Positions 46,554 through 54,736 of a stretch of 64,000 nucleotides of DNA are shown here, piece by piece. Positions within the stretch are counted from its first letter, which is position 1. Each line of letters begins with the position of its first letter. A program made the translations under genes and the position numbers. Under the pieces are notes generated by a model. That model had not been told where the DNA came from and searched no databases. It saw only the letters and a program-made list of their open reading frames with translations. This stretch comes from Sulfurimonas marina (GTDB taxonomy: Bacteria > Campylobacterota > Campylobacteria > Campylobacterales > Sulfurimonadaceae): assembly GCF_014905095.1 (NCBI RefSeq), contig NZ_CP041165.1:496001-560000 (forward strand), given 5' to 3'.

Positions 46554-47770
46554 TGAGTGATTTAGTTTGTGACTTTTGTGGTAAAAGCGTAAAAGAGGTT
46601 GAAAAGATTTTCAGTGCAGAAAATGCACATATCTGTAACGAGTGTATAGGTACTTGTTCAGACATCATTGCTAAAGAGCATCTCAAAAAAGAGCGTGCAC
46701 AGTTTCAAAAGGGGTTAAATATTCCAACACAGATTAAGGAACATTTGGACAATTATGTAATTGGACAAGAGGAAGCAAAAAAAGTGCTTTCAGTTGCTCT
46801 GTATTCCCACTACAAACGTATAGATAAACCAACTTTTAAAAATGTAGAGATCGAAAAAAGTAATATCTTGCTTGTTGGACCGACGGGAAGCGGTAAGACA
46901 CTTTTAGCGAAATCGCTTGCAAAAATTATGGATGTGCCTTTTGCGGTCGCCGATGCTACTGCACTCACGGAAGCGGGATATGTAGGAGAAGATGTTGAGT
47001 CTATCCTTTCTCGTCTTTTAGCTTCGGCTGACTATGACATAGAGCGTGCACAAAAAGGGATCATCTACATCGATGAGATCGACAAAATTGCAAACAAAAG
47101 TGAAAGTGCGACAAGCGGTCGTGATGTTTCGGGTGAAGGTGTACAGCAAGGACTTCTGAAAATTTTAGAAGGTGGTGAAGTGTATGTCCCTTTAAAAGGG
47201 AGTCGTAAAAGCTCTTCGGCAGAGACTGTACTCTTTGACACGACACACGTACTTTTCATCTGTGGTGGTGCTTTTGTCGGCCTTGTAGGGGATGATGAGC
47301 ACAAGAAAAAATTTAAACCTAAAAAGATGGGATTTTTAAAATCAGGTGATGATGAACAGTCTCAAAAAGAGATAGAATCTAAAGACCTAATAAACTTCGG
47401 GCTTATCCCTGAGTTTATAGGGCGTATACCTGTGATAGCAACACTTAACCCTCTCTCAATTGAAGACCTCATTCGCGTACTTAAAGAACCGAAAAATGCG
47501 ATTATTAAACAGTACCAGGCCCTATTTGAACTTGACGGCATGGAGCTTGAGTTTAGCGATGATGCACTTGAAGCGATAGCAAAAGAAGCTGATGAAAAAG
47601 GTGTAGGGGCTCGTGGTCTGCGCGGAATTATCGAGAAGATTATGTTACCGCTTCAGTATGAACTTCCTGCAAGAGAAGGTGTAGAGGCTTGTATTATTAC
47701 CAATGATTTTATCGAAGGTAAAAAAGATGTAGAGCTTCGTTTCGAAGAAGTTAAAAAGGAAGCAGAGTAA
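46553..47770 (+). CDS. clpX: ClpX unfoldase in the nif regulatory operon
   Basis: 405 residues. The zinc-binding domain has C6, C9, C28, C31. Walker A is GPTGSGKT, Walker B is IIYIDEIDK, the pore loop is GYVGED. At the position of the IGF loop that docks ClpP the sequence reads MGF, so ClpP binding is likely kept. It starts within the stop of the SIR2-like gene (TAATG). In Azotobacter a nif-linked ClpX2 limits NifB and NifEN levels, which makes a similar role plausible. Confidence 0.95.
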   Translation: MSDLVCDFCGKSVKEVEKIFSAENAHICNECIGTCSDIIAKEHLKKERAQFQKGLNIPTQIKEHLDNYVIGQEEAKKVLSVALYSHYKRIDKPTFKNVEIEKSNILLVGPTGSGKTLLAKSLAKIMDVPFAVADATALTEAGYVGEDVESILSRLLASADYDIERAQKGIIYIDEIDKIANKSESATSGRDVSGEGVQQGLLKILEGGEVYVPLKGSRKSSSAETVLFDTTHVLFICGGAFVGLVGDDEHKKKFKPKKMGFLKSGDDEQSQKEIESKDLINFGLIPEFIGRIPVIATLNPLSIEDLIRVLKEPKNAIIKQYQALFELDGMELEFSDDALEAIAKEADEKGVGARGLRGIIEKIMLPLQYELPAREGVEACIITNDFIEGKKDVELRFEEVKKEAE

Positions 47771-47846
47771 ACCTGATTTCTCTTCGGCTCAACATCAAAG
47801 ATGTTGGCTCGTCGAGAAGGTTTACACTGTAAAAAAGCAGAGTAAA
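47760..47846 (+). repeat. Hairpin element flanked by a 12-base direct repeat
   Basis: AAGCAGAGTAAA occurs at 47760-47771 and again at 47835-47846. Between them GTAAACC (47767) pairs with GGTTTAC (47819-47825), TTCTC with GAGAA and CAACATC with GATGTTG, forming a long nested hairpin. GGTTTAC can also pair with the downstream GTAAA, so two folds compete. The layout could be an attenuator or a small inserted repeat with a duplicated target. Confidence 0.5.
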
Positions 47847-47868
47847 ACTCTAAAGGAGACACAAAACA

Positions 47869-48222
47869 ATGGATGATCAATCAACTGTATATGAGTGGGC
47901 AAAAACGTATAATTTTACAGAAGAAGAGATTCAGTATGCTACGATCTTGGCATTAAAGATCTTAGATGACGAGTGTAAAATGGATTATGACAACTATAAT
48001 CTTTTCATGTCTGTGTATGACGGGATCAAAGATAAAGCAAATACACCGTTTAATCTAAGTGTACACAGCATTATTGATTTAGCTCGTGCAAAAGATCCAA
48101 TTAAAGCTGATCCGGTTTATAAAGATATGATCGGCGAGTTACGTGTAACAATGATGAAAGATATGAAAAAACCTATTATGAAAGCGTATAAAAATCTTGT
48201 TTGGGATGTTGTAAGCTGTTAG
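47869..48222 (+). CDS. Unknown protein downstream of clpX
   Basis: 117 residues, helical and acidic, no signal peptide; a single Cys ends the protein. I do not recognise a family. It has a strong AAGGAGA site and follows clpX behind the hairpin element, so it belongs to the nifA-clpX transcript or a processed part of it. An adaptor or anti-adaptor for ClpX is one possibility, from context only. Confidence 0.7.
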   Translation: MDDQSTVYEWAKTYNFTEEEIQYATILALKILDDECKMDYDNYNLFMSVYDGIKDKANTPFNLSVHSIIDLARAKDPIKADPVYKDMIGELRVTMMKDMKKPIMKAYKNLVWDVVSC

Positions 48223-48304
48223 CAAATATAAAAAAGAGTTGTTTGACTTACAATAGCTATTTTTGATATTATTCAAACAAATTTGATTATGTGTAGGAAT
48301 AGTT

Positions 48305-48940
48305 GTGTATAAAAAAATATTATTAGTTGTTGGTGCAATGTTCGTATTTACCGGTTGTGATCCAGATACGGTTTCTCTTGTAAAAAATGGTAAATTAGAT
48401 AAAGCAGATAACTTTACTGTAGGTAAGGCACTTGATACTTGGTCAGCTTGTAAAGAGTCAAAATGGACAGAAAATCTTGATGAAGATAATGAAAAATATG
48501 TTGAGTTTGTATGTACATTAAAAACAGACTTAGGGCTGCATCCTCTTGAGAAAGCTAAAGTTAACATGGATATTATTAACGAAGCTAAAGAAAATCAAAA
48601 AAAACTTGAAGAAAAATATAAATACGGCAAGTATAAACATCGTGATGAGTTTAATGCAGCTGAAGAAAAAATAGTAGAAGCAGAAGATGAATATATTGCT
48701 GATAAAATAAGAAAAACAGTTCTTATAATGCAATTTAATGTCAATACAGAAAGAGAAACATTCAATTTAGGATGGACTGGATATATTCACTATATGAAAG
48801 ATGGCGGATTTATTCCTGATACTCGTAACTCTTTAATGCAAGATGCATATGATGATTTAGAACCTTACAGTCCGCTACCAAGCTCAGATATTTGGAAAGA
48901 CCTTACTAACGAAGAGCATTCAGAACGTTTTTCTAGTTAA
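48305..48940 (+). CDS. Lipoprotein of unknown function
   Basis: 211 residues. The N-terminus MYKKILLVVGAMFVFTGCDP has a lipobox (FTGC), so it should be lipid-anchored. The central part (about residues 95-145) is a charged coiled coil. The start is GTG. It has no nif motif and seems to stand alone before the tRNA gene. Confidence 0.75.
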   Translation: MYKKILLVVGAMFVFTGCDPDTVSLVKNGKLDKADNFTVGKALDTWSACKESKWTENLDEDNEKYVEFVCTLKTDLGLHPLEKAKVNMDIINEAKENQKKLEEKYKYGKYKHRDEFNAAEEKIVEAEDEYIADKIRKTVLIMQFNVNTERETFNLGWTGYIHYMKDGGFIPDTRNSLMQDAYDDLEPYSPLPSSDIWKDLTNEEHSERFSS

Positions 48941-48954
48941 TGATTATATAAAGG

Positions 48955-49030
<76 letters not shown>

Positions 49031-49100
49031 ATAGGTGAATGTAGGGCAGAATTTTACTCTATAAAAACTAAGAACTTCATTAATCTTCTCTAGGATGCAA

Positions 49101-50963
49101 CTACAGATTATCAAAATGAACTACTTTGTTTCTGCCGTGTTCCTTGGCAAAATAGAGTGCTTCGTCTGCTTGGTTTCGCAAAATATCTGCAATCTTTTCG
49201 GTATTGTCATTGGGCTGAGGGGTTATAGTGGCAACTCCTGCACTGATAGTGATTTTGTTGATTTTCTCTATAGAACTGTTTTGAATCGATAATCTAATCC
49301 TCTCGGCTGCAATAATAGCTTCTTCTTTATCTGTTTTTGGAGGCATTAACAAAATAAACTCTTCTCCGCCATGGCGCCCTATAATATCACTCTTTCTGCC
49401 TACATCGACTAAAATCTCTGCAACAAATTTCAAGACCTTGTCGCCTTCGTCATGTCCGTAAGTATCATTGACTTTTTTGAAATGATCAATATCAAACATC
49501 GCGATGCTTATTTTAGAACCGTCACGCTTTGCCAGTTCGATAATCTCTTTACAATGTTCCTCAAATCCGCGTCGGTTATAAAGTCTTGTTAAAAAATCTT
49601 TGTTAGCTTGTTCAGCCAGTTGTTTATTTACCTTTTCCAGTTGTTTTCTAAGTTTAGTAGTTTCAGTGACATCAACGAGTACCACGACCACCTCACTTAA
49701 GTCCTTCTTGAGTGCCGTCATACTGACCAAAAAAGTAATATGAGTAGCATCTTTTTTTACCAGATCTACCTCTTGGGTATATACTCCTTTATCGGCTAAC
49801 TCCGGATAGCCTTGTTTACCGATAGAAAGATAATACTCCTCGCTGGGATAGACTACTCTGCTCTCTTTTCCGATAAGTTCACCGCTCTCATAACCTAGCA
49901 TATTCTCCAGCACACTGTTCATCCATGTAAACTTTCGGTTTTTTAAAAAAGCAAAGCCGACGTTTTGCACTTTTAATAGAGCCTCTTGCTTATTAATAGT
50001 TCTTTGAAGCTTCTTTTCTATCTGCTTTATTCTGGATATATCATAAACCGTTCCAATTGATTTTAGAGCATTTCCCTGTGAATCAAACTCCGTTTCACAC
50101 TGTTCTTCTACCCATTTGATTCTGCCATCATTCATCAACAGTCGATGGGTGATTTGATATTTGTTTTTAGTGATAAGAGAGTTTTCATACGCTTTTGACA
50201 CCATATCCCGATCATCAGGATGAATCGTCTGCAAAAAAGCTTCGTACGATGCATTGAACTTCTCTTTATCTATCTCAAAGATCTTATATATCTCATCTGA
50301 CCAGTTCAACTTATTGTTTACAATATCAAGTTCCCAGATTCCCAAGTTTGCAATTTCCTGTGATTTTTGTAGAAGCCGGTTTGTTTTTTCAAGCGTACTT
50401 GTTCTTTCTTTCACTTTTTGTTCAAGCTTATAATTTGCTTCATGTGCATCAAAATATGCTTTTCCGAGTAAGGCTAATATATTGACCTCTTTTGTAAAAA
50501 ATTTCAAAAGATTTTTTATTTCATCTTCTGAAAAAACTTTTACTTCATCAAGAGCCTGTAAATAATCTTCAGTATCAAAACCAAATGTTTTGGCTTGGTT
50601 TATGAAGTATTCCCTGTCAGGTTCTTCAAAAAGAAATTGACCGATAAAAAAGTTGGCGAGGTGTTGACCGTCAATAATAATTGGAAACGCTACATCAACA
50701 AGGCCGTTTTTGCATTTATAAACGTTATACTCTTTTTGCTCTTTAAGCCCGTTTGCAAGTGCCGTATCACTCTCCAGACATCGCTGCGATGTTGCCGGAT
50801 TAACTCTATGGTACACGGTACATATACGCCTCCAGCTTGAAGCGGCAAGTATTTTTCCGTCTACATCAAGGATAGCAGTGGCTACAGGATATAGTGGGGC
50901 AAAACTATCCAAAAGTTCTTGCATAACTGTAATATCAACAATTTCCGAGAATTTATAATTCAT
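49101..50963 (-). CDS. PocR-PAS-PAS-GGDEF diguanylate cyclase
   Basis: 620 residues, no membrane segment. Residues about 10-165 form a PocR ligand-binding domain (SQRCLESDTALANGL, YKCKNGLVDVAFPIIIDGQ), followed by a coiled coil, two PAS domains (about 195-315 and 325-435) and a GGDEF domain with RHGGEEF and an RKSD inhibitory site. PocR domains sense small molecules, sometimes hydrocarbon derivatives. It should make c-di-GMP in response to a cytoplasmic ligand. Confidence 0.92.
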   Translation of the reverse strand: MNYKFSEIVDITVMQELLDSFAPLYPVATAILDVDGKILAASSWRRICTVYHRVNPATSQRCLESDTALANGLKEQKEYNVYKCKNGLVDVAFPIIIDGQHLANFFIGQFLFEEPDREYFINQAKTFGFDTEDYLQALDEVKVFSEDEIKNLLKFFTKEVNILALLGKAYFDAHEANYKLEQKVKERTSTLEKTNRLLQKSQEIANLGIWELDIVNNKLNWSDEIYKIFEIDKEKFNASYEAFLQTIHPDDRDMVSKAYENSLITKNKYQITHRLLMNDGRIKWVEEQCETEFDSQGNALKSIGTVYDISRIKQIEKKLQRTINKQEALLKVQNVGFAFLKNRKFTWMNSVLENMLGYESGELIGKESRVVYPSEEYYLSIGKQGYPELADKGVYTQEVDLVKKDATHITFLVSMTALKKDLSEVVVVLVDVTETTKLRKQLEKVNKQLAEQANKDFLTRLYNRRGFEEHCKEIIELAKRDGSKISIAMFDIDHFKKVNDTYGHDEGDKVLKFVAEILVDVGRKSDIIGRHGGEEFILLMPPKTDKEEAIIAAERIRLSIQNSSIEKINKITISAGVATITPQPNDNTEKIADILRNQADEALYFAKEHGRNKVVHFDNL

Positions 50964-51017
50964 ACTATTCCTTTTATAGATTAAAGCTAAAATAATATGA
51001 AAAGTAAATTAATCGGA

Positions 51018-52010
51018 CTAATCAAGATCGCAAAACTCTAGATTTGGCAACTCCGGGCGTTCTAAAGAGTTCTCCTGGATATATAGATTTTTAAGTTTTG
51101 TAAGCTTTGAGAAAGACTCAGGATACTCCTCTAGATAGTTCTCCTCTATATCTAATTCTAAAAGATTTTCCAACTCCCCTATACACTCAGGAAGTGTTTT
51201 TAGTTTATTTGCACTCACACTTAAATGGTTGAGCTTTTTGAGTTTGCACAGAGAATCGGGCAGATATTCAAGGTGATTATTGTCAAGTGTTAAGATCTGG
51301 AGATCTTCTAAGGCACTTAGGTCAAAGTCGATAGTTGTAAGATCATTATCATTCAGATTGAGTTTAATTAACATATCGTGAGACTCTAAAGAGGGAAGAT
51401 TATTGATCTGGTTCCCCTCAAGGAGCAGCGTTTCTAGTTCATCTATATGACTCAAAGAGGATGGTAGTTTCGTAAAGTTGTTATACGAAAGATCGAGATA
51501 ATAAAGTGATCTCATCCCTTCAAAAATTTCCGGAAGTTCGTCTAAGTTATTTGTATCGAGTGAAAAATACAACAGTTTTTTAAGTTTATAAAACTCTTTT
51601 GGAATACTCTCCAGGGCATTTGCAGCTATCGTTAGACGTGTTAGCGTAGTTAGTTTGCAAAAACTGTTAGGAAGTGATTTTAGTCTATTGCCGTTTAGGT
51701 TTAAGATGATCAAAGAATCGAGTGCACCGATTGAATCGGGTAGTTCTTTTAAAAGATTGTTTTCACATTGCAGATTTTTGAGTTTTTTTAGGTTCCCTAT
51801 ACTTTTTGGAAGTGCTTCAAGTCTGTTGTTTGAAAGTTTCAGGACAACAAGGTTTGGTAAAAAACCGATACTTGGAGGAAGTTCACGAATCTTGCATTTT
51901 GAGAGATCAAGCACAGATAGTGTTTTTAGTTTTTCTATATCTGTAGGAACTTTTGAAGTCAGCCCTTTGCTCTTGATCCATCTTGCGAAATCTTCTAAAA
52001 TCGTATCCAT
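51018..52010 (-). CDS. Cytoplasmic leucine-rich repeat protein in the nifV operon
   Basis: 330 residues with about twelve 23-residue repeats of the form L-x-x-L-x-L-x-x-N-x-L-x-x-L-P. There is no signal peptide, so it should act in the cytoplasm as a protein-binding surface. It starts 8 bases after the small Cys protein and is last in the nifV operon. Azotobacter has a different Leu-rich variant protein in its nif cluster. No partner is known here. Confidence 0.88.
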   Translation of the reverse strand: MDTILEDFARWIKSKGLTSKVPTDIEKLKTLSVLDLSKCKIRELPPSIGFLPNLVVLKLSNNRLEALPKSIGNLKKLKNLQCENNLLKELPDSIGALDSLIILNLNGNRLKSLPNSFCKLTTLTRLTIAANALESIPKEFYKLKKLLYFSLDTNNLDELPEIFEGMRSLYYLDLSYNNFTKLPSSLSHIDELETLLLEGNQINNLPSLESHDMLIKLNLNDNDLTTIDFDLSALEDLQILTLDNNHLEYLPDSLCKLKKLNHLSVSANKLKTLPECIGELENLLELDIEENYLEEYPESFSKLTKLKNLYIQENSLERPELPNLEFCDLD

Positions 52011-52018
52011 CTTAACAC

Positions 52019-52252
52019 CTATGTAGCATTTTTTTGTTCTATGAGAAAGTCTATCTCCTCATAGTCTATCTCACCAAACTCAATCATCTTGAATAGTGCC
52101 ATTAAGGGGCGTCTGCAACATGTCTTATTACATCCGGTGACTAGTTTTTTCGCTTTTTTGTATGGAAGATCAGTTGTGCGTAAAATATCCTCTGCTTCTG
52201 CGACTGTTTTATTGCCGCACTCACAAATAATTTTTGCTTGTACTGTTTCCAT
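52019..52252 (-). CDS. Small Cys-rich protein, possibly 2Fe-2S (Bfd-like)
   Basis: 77 residues. Cysteines form C10-x-C12 (IICECGNKTV) and C41-x3-C45-C46 (TGCNKTCCRRP), which is close to the C-x-C ... C-x2-C pattern of Bfd-type 2Fe-2S domains. Cluster binding is probable but not certain. It lies between the DUF683 gene and the LRR gene. Confidence 0.65.
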   Translation of the reverse strand: METVQAKIICECGNKTVAEAEDILRTTDLPYKKAKKLVTGCNKTCCRRPLMALFKMIEFGEIDYEEIDFLIEQKNAT

Positions 52253-52260
52253 TGGGTTTG

Positions 52261-52467
52261 TTATTGTAAAAACGAATGCTCAGCTTTGAAGTCTTCAACT
52301 ACTTTCATAGCTGTTTGAACTTCTTCGCTAAGAGGTATGAGTCTGCCATAATCAGTCCAGATTGTATCTTCAACTATGTCATGGATCTCACCTGCAAGTT
52401 CTACAACTTTTCTTTTGTAACCTGCTAACTCTTTTTTTAGTGCTTTTTGTTCATCTGTTAATGCCAT
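52261..52467 (-). CDS. Nif-associated DUF683 (CCE_0567-like) protein
   Basis: 68 residues, a helical hairpin. LKKELAGYKRKVVELAGEIHDIVED and the following IPLSEEVQTAM match the small metalloprotein family typified by cyanobacterial CCE_0567, which is tied to nif clusters, usually near nifX. A strong AAGGAG precedes the ATG. Here it is in the nifV operon. Confidence 0.8.
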   Translation of the reverse strand: MALTDEQKALKKELAGYKRKVVELAGEIHDIVEDTIWTDYGRLIPLSEEVQTAMKVVEDFKAEHSFLQ

Positions 52468-52497
52468 TATATTACTCCTTAATTTTATTTTATACGC

Positions 52498-52553
52498 TAC
52501 TGAAAGTAATTTCAGTACCTACGTTAACACTAGGTTCTCTTCGGCAGAGAGCC
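52498..52553 (-). ncRNA. Covarying two-hairpin RNA element, copy B
   Basis: Read on the minus strand, along the nifV transcript, the element has hairpin 1 GGCTCTC-TGCCGAA-GAGAACC, the linker AGTGTTAACGTAG and hairpin 2 TACTGAAA-TTAC-TTTCAGTA. It is collinear with copy A (32599-32657) over about 75 bases. Both copies are sense to their operons and fill an internal gap, here between the GNAT-like and DUF683 genes. Confidence 0.65.
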
Positions 52554-52594
52554 CGGCGCACCTTCGATGCTTTTAAATATGCAAAAAACTTTCC

Positions 52595-53410
52595 CTAAAA
52601 TCCATACACCATCTCTAAATTGATGTCGGGTTTTTTGTTTATATATAAAAGTGAGTACTCCTCACTCAGGCTAAAATTGTAAGACTTGTACAAATTTGTT
52701 ATCTCATTTACATCACTTGGAATATAGGCAAAAATTCTTTTAAGTCCTCTGTGGTAAATCACTCCTCGGAGTATCTTTTCCGCATCTATATAGGCCGCAT
52801 CTTCCATAATCCATGGAGAGATTTTGATAAGGGACTTATCTATAGCGTAAGAGTGTTGGTACCCAAAATCTGTAGAGAGTACAAGAGATGACTGTTTAAA
52901 GAGCACATCTCGAATATACTCCATTCTTGTTTCGTGATACGCTTTTTTATCGAGCTTCATAATAGTTGGTATGTAGTTTTCGTTAGCTATGCTTTTTGCC
53001 GTTGCGTTTGAGAAGTTAAATGCCGGTGCTCCACCTGCATAGATCGCTTTTTTAAACTTTGCATACTCTTTAAAGCCAAATGCAAGGAGCATCGTTCGCT
53101 CATCTTTTTTACTCATAATGCAGAGAGACTTTTCAGTTTGTGAAGCATTGTTAAGTAAGAGTTTTACAAGACGCTTTTTTATATCATCAGTGATGTTTGA
53201 CATATAATAAAAGTTGTTGATAAGTATAGAACTTTCCATCTCATACGCTGATATAAAAGCTACAAGCTTATTTTCATCATAAGCTCCGAAACATAAAGAT
53301 GGGTTTTGCTCAAATGTTTTTAAAACAAGTGATTTGTCTATAGTTATGCTACTGCTAAAAGCCTCGAGATCGGCACTGAAATTTTTTGCACGTATCCATC
53401 CTATGAACAT
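52595..53410 (-). CDS. GNAT-like protein in the nifV operon
   Basis: 271 residues. Two lobes resemble acetyltransferase halves: an N-terminal one with LCFGAYDENKLVAFISAYEM and KLLLNNASQTEKSLCIMS, and a C-terminal one with AAYIDAEKILRGVIYHRGLKRIFAYIPSD. The acetyl-CoA loop is not clear, so this assignment is tentative. It overlaps nifV by 10 bases, which ties it to homocitrate synthesis or nitrogenase maturation. Confidence 0.55.
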   Translation of the reverse strand: MFIGWIRAKNFSADLEAFSSSITIDKSLVLKTFEQNPSLCFGAYDENKLVAFISAYEMESSILINNFYYMSNITDDIKKRLVKLLLNNASQTEKSLCIMSKKDERTMLLAFGFKEYAKFKKAIYAGGAPAFNFSNATAKSIANENYIPTIMKLDKKAYHETRMEYIRDVLFKQSSLVLSTDFGYQHSYAIDKSLIKISPWIMEDAAYIDAEKILRGVIYHRGLKRIFAYIPSDVNEITNLYKSYNFSLSEEYSLLYINKKPDINLEMVYGF

Positions 53411-54507
53411 AAATATAACTCCACTAATTCATTTGGTTCTAACACCGTTTTTCTTTGTGTCACTATCTCACGAACTTTCGGTAAAAGACCTTGCACCTTT
53501 GCTTTTACAGGTGTAATACCAAATGCTTTAAGGTGATAGTTAATAGTCGCACTTCCTGAGTGTTTTCCGATCGGGAAAAAGCGGTGCAGTCCAACCATTT
53601 CCGGCTCAAACGCTTCATATGCATTGAGGCTTTTAATCATTCCGCTTACATGGATGCCCGATTCGTGTGAGAAGATATTTCTCCCGACAATAGGTCTGTT
53701 GTGACTTATCTGTCTGTTTGCTGCAAGTGCAACACTTTGTACAAGCGTCTGTAGATTAATAGGATCTATCTCACGATCTTCGTGGAATTGGTGTTTTAAA
53801 CTCATTAACACCTGCTCAAACGAAGCGTTTCCGGCACGTTCACCTAAACCGATTACCGTCGTATTCGCACTGATTGCTCCCGCTTCAAAACCTGCTACAG
53901 AGTTGGCAGTAGCCATTCCGAAATCGTTATGCATATGCATCTCTATATCTAAACTTGAATGTTTTGCAAGGTAGTCTATTTTCTCGTAAGTAGCATGTGG
54001 TGTCAGTATTCCAACCGTATCACAGTAGCGAAAGCGATCAGCACCGAGTGACTCGCCGAAGTTCATAATTTCAGCTAAAAACTCTTCATCCCCGCGAGAA
54101 GAATCTTCTCCACCGATACAAACAAACAGCCCCTCTTTTTTTGCCGTAGTGACAACATCCTCAAGGTTTCTAAAAAGTTTCTCTTTGTCTCCGCCAAACT
54201 TTACATCGATTAAAGTTTGAGAAACAGGGACTGAGAGATCAACAGCCTGCACACCGCATGAAAGAGATGCTTCCAAGTCCTGTAAAGTGGCTCTGTTCCA
54301 AGTCATTACACGAAGCGGAAGTTCAAGGTTCAAGATCTCTTTTATATCCTCTTGCTCTTTTATTCCCATGGCAGGAATCCCCACTTCAAGTTCATCAGCA
54401 CCACAGTTATGAAGAAGTTTGGCAATTTCTAATTTTTCATGCGTATTAAACGCAACATAGGGAGCCTGTTCCCCGTCTCGAAGTGTCGTGTCATTTATGA
54501 TCGCCAT
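53401..54507 (-). CDS. nifV: Homocitrate synthase NifV
   Basis: 368 residues. The N-terminal INDTTLRDGEQAPYVAF and the metal-binding EMHMHNDFGMATAN are those of the isopropylmalate/homocitrate synthase family. NifV makes homocitrate, the organic ligand of FeMo cofactor. The short length and nif promoter support NifV over LeuA. It is the first gene of the minus-strand operon. Confidence 0.95.
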   Translation of the reverse strand: MAIINDTTLRDGEQAPYVAFNTHEKLEIAKLLHNCGADELEVGIPAMGIKEQEDIKEILNLELPLRVMTWNRATLQDLEASLSCGVQAVDLSVPVSQTLIDVKFGGDKEKLFRNLEDVVTTAKKEGLFVCIGGEDSSRGDEEFLAEIMNFGESLGADRFRYCDTVGILTPHATYEKIDYLAKHSSLDIEMHMHNDFGMATANSVAGFEAGAISANTTVIGLGERAGNASFEQVLMSLKHQFHEDREIDPINLQTLVQSVALAANRQISHNRPIVGRNIFSHESGIHVSGMIKSLNAYEAFEPEMVGLHRFFPIGKHSGSATINYHLKAFGITPVKAKVQGLLPKVREIVTQRKTVLEPNELVELYLCS

Positions 54508-54542
54508 GAGAACCCCTTAGAAATATAGTTATGTTGTAGATA

Positions 54543-54557
54543 TTCAGAAAGTGTTCC
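54543..54557 (-). promoter_or_regulatory. Sigma-54 promoter of the nifV operon
   Basis: On the minus strand GGAACACTTTCTGAA, preceded by CTAA, with GG-N10-GA spacing, 35 bases upstream of the nifV ATG. The first 13 bases equal those of the nifX site at 18554. Confidence 0.7.
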
Positions 54558-54583
54558 TTAGAAATATCATTTTTTTTAGATAA

Positions 54584-54607
54584 ATATGTGATATTTTTAT
54601 CACATAT
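54584..54607. promoter_or_regulatory. 10-base inverted repeat between nifV and the FccB-like gene
   Basis: ATATGTGATA-tttt-TATCACATAT is perfect over 10 bases. It holds TGTGA and TCACA half-sites spaced 8, not the 6 of CRP. It lies 26 bases upstream of the nifV -24 element and 129 bases before the divergent flavoprotein gene, so it could be an operator for either. Confidence 0.5.
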
Positions 54608-54736
54608 GATAATGCAATATTGTTGATTTTTGGTAAAATTATCTCGTTTTAGTTTCGATTAATATAATTAGGAGTAATCTTTGTAAGGTTTAGTTTTATT
54701 TGAAAATCTAATATTTTAAAACAAAGAGGAGAAACT

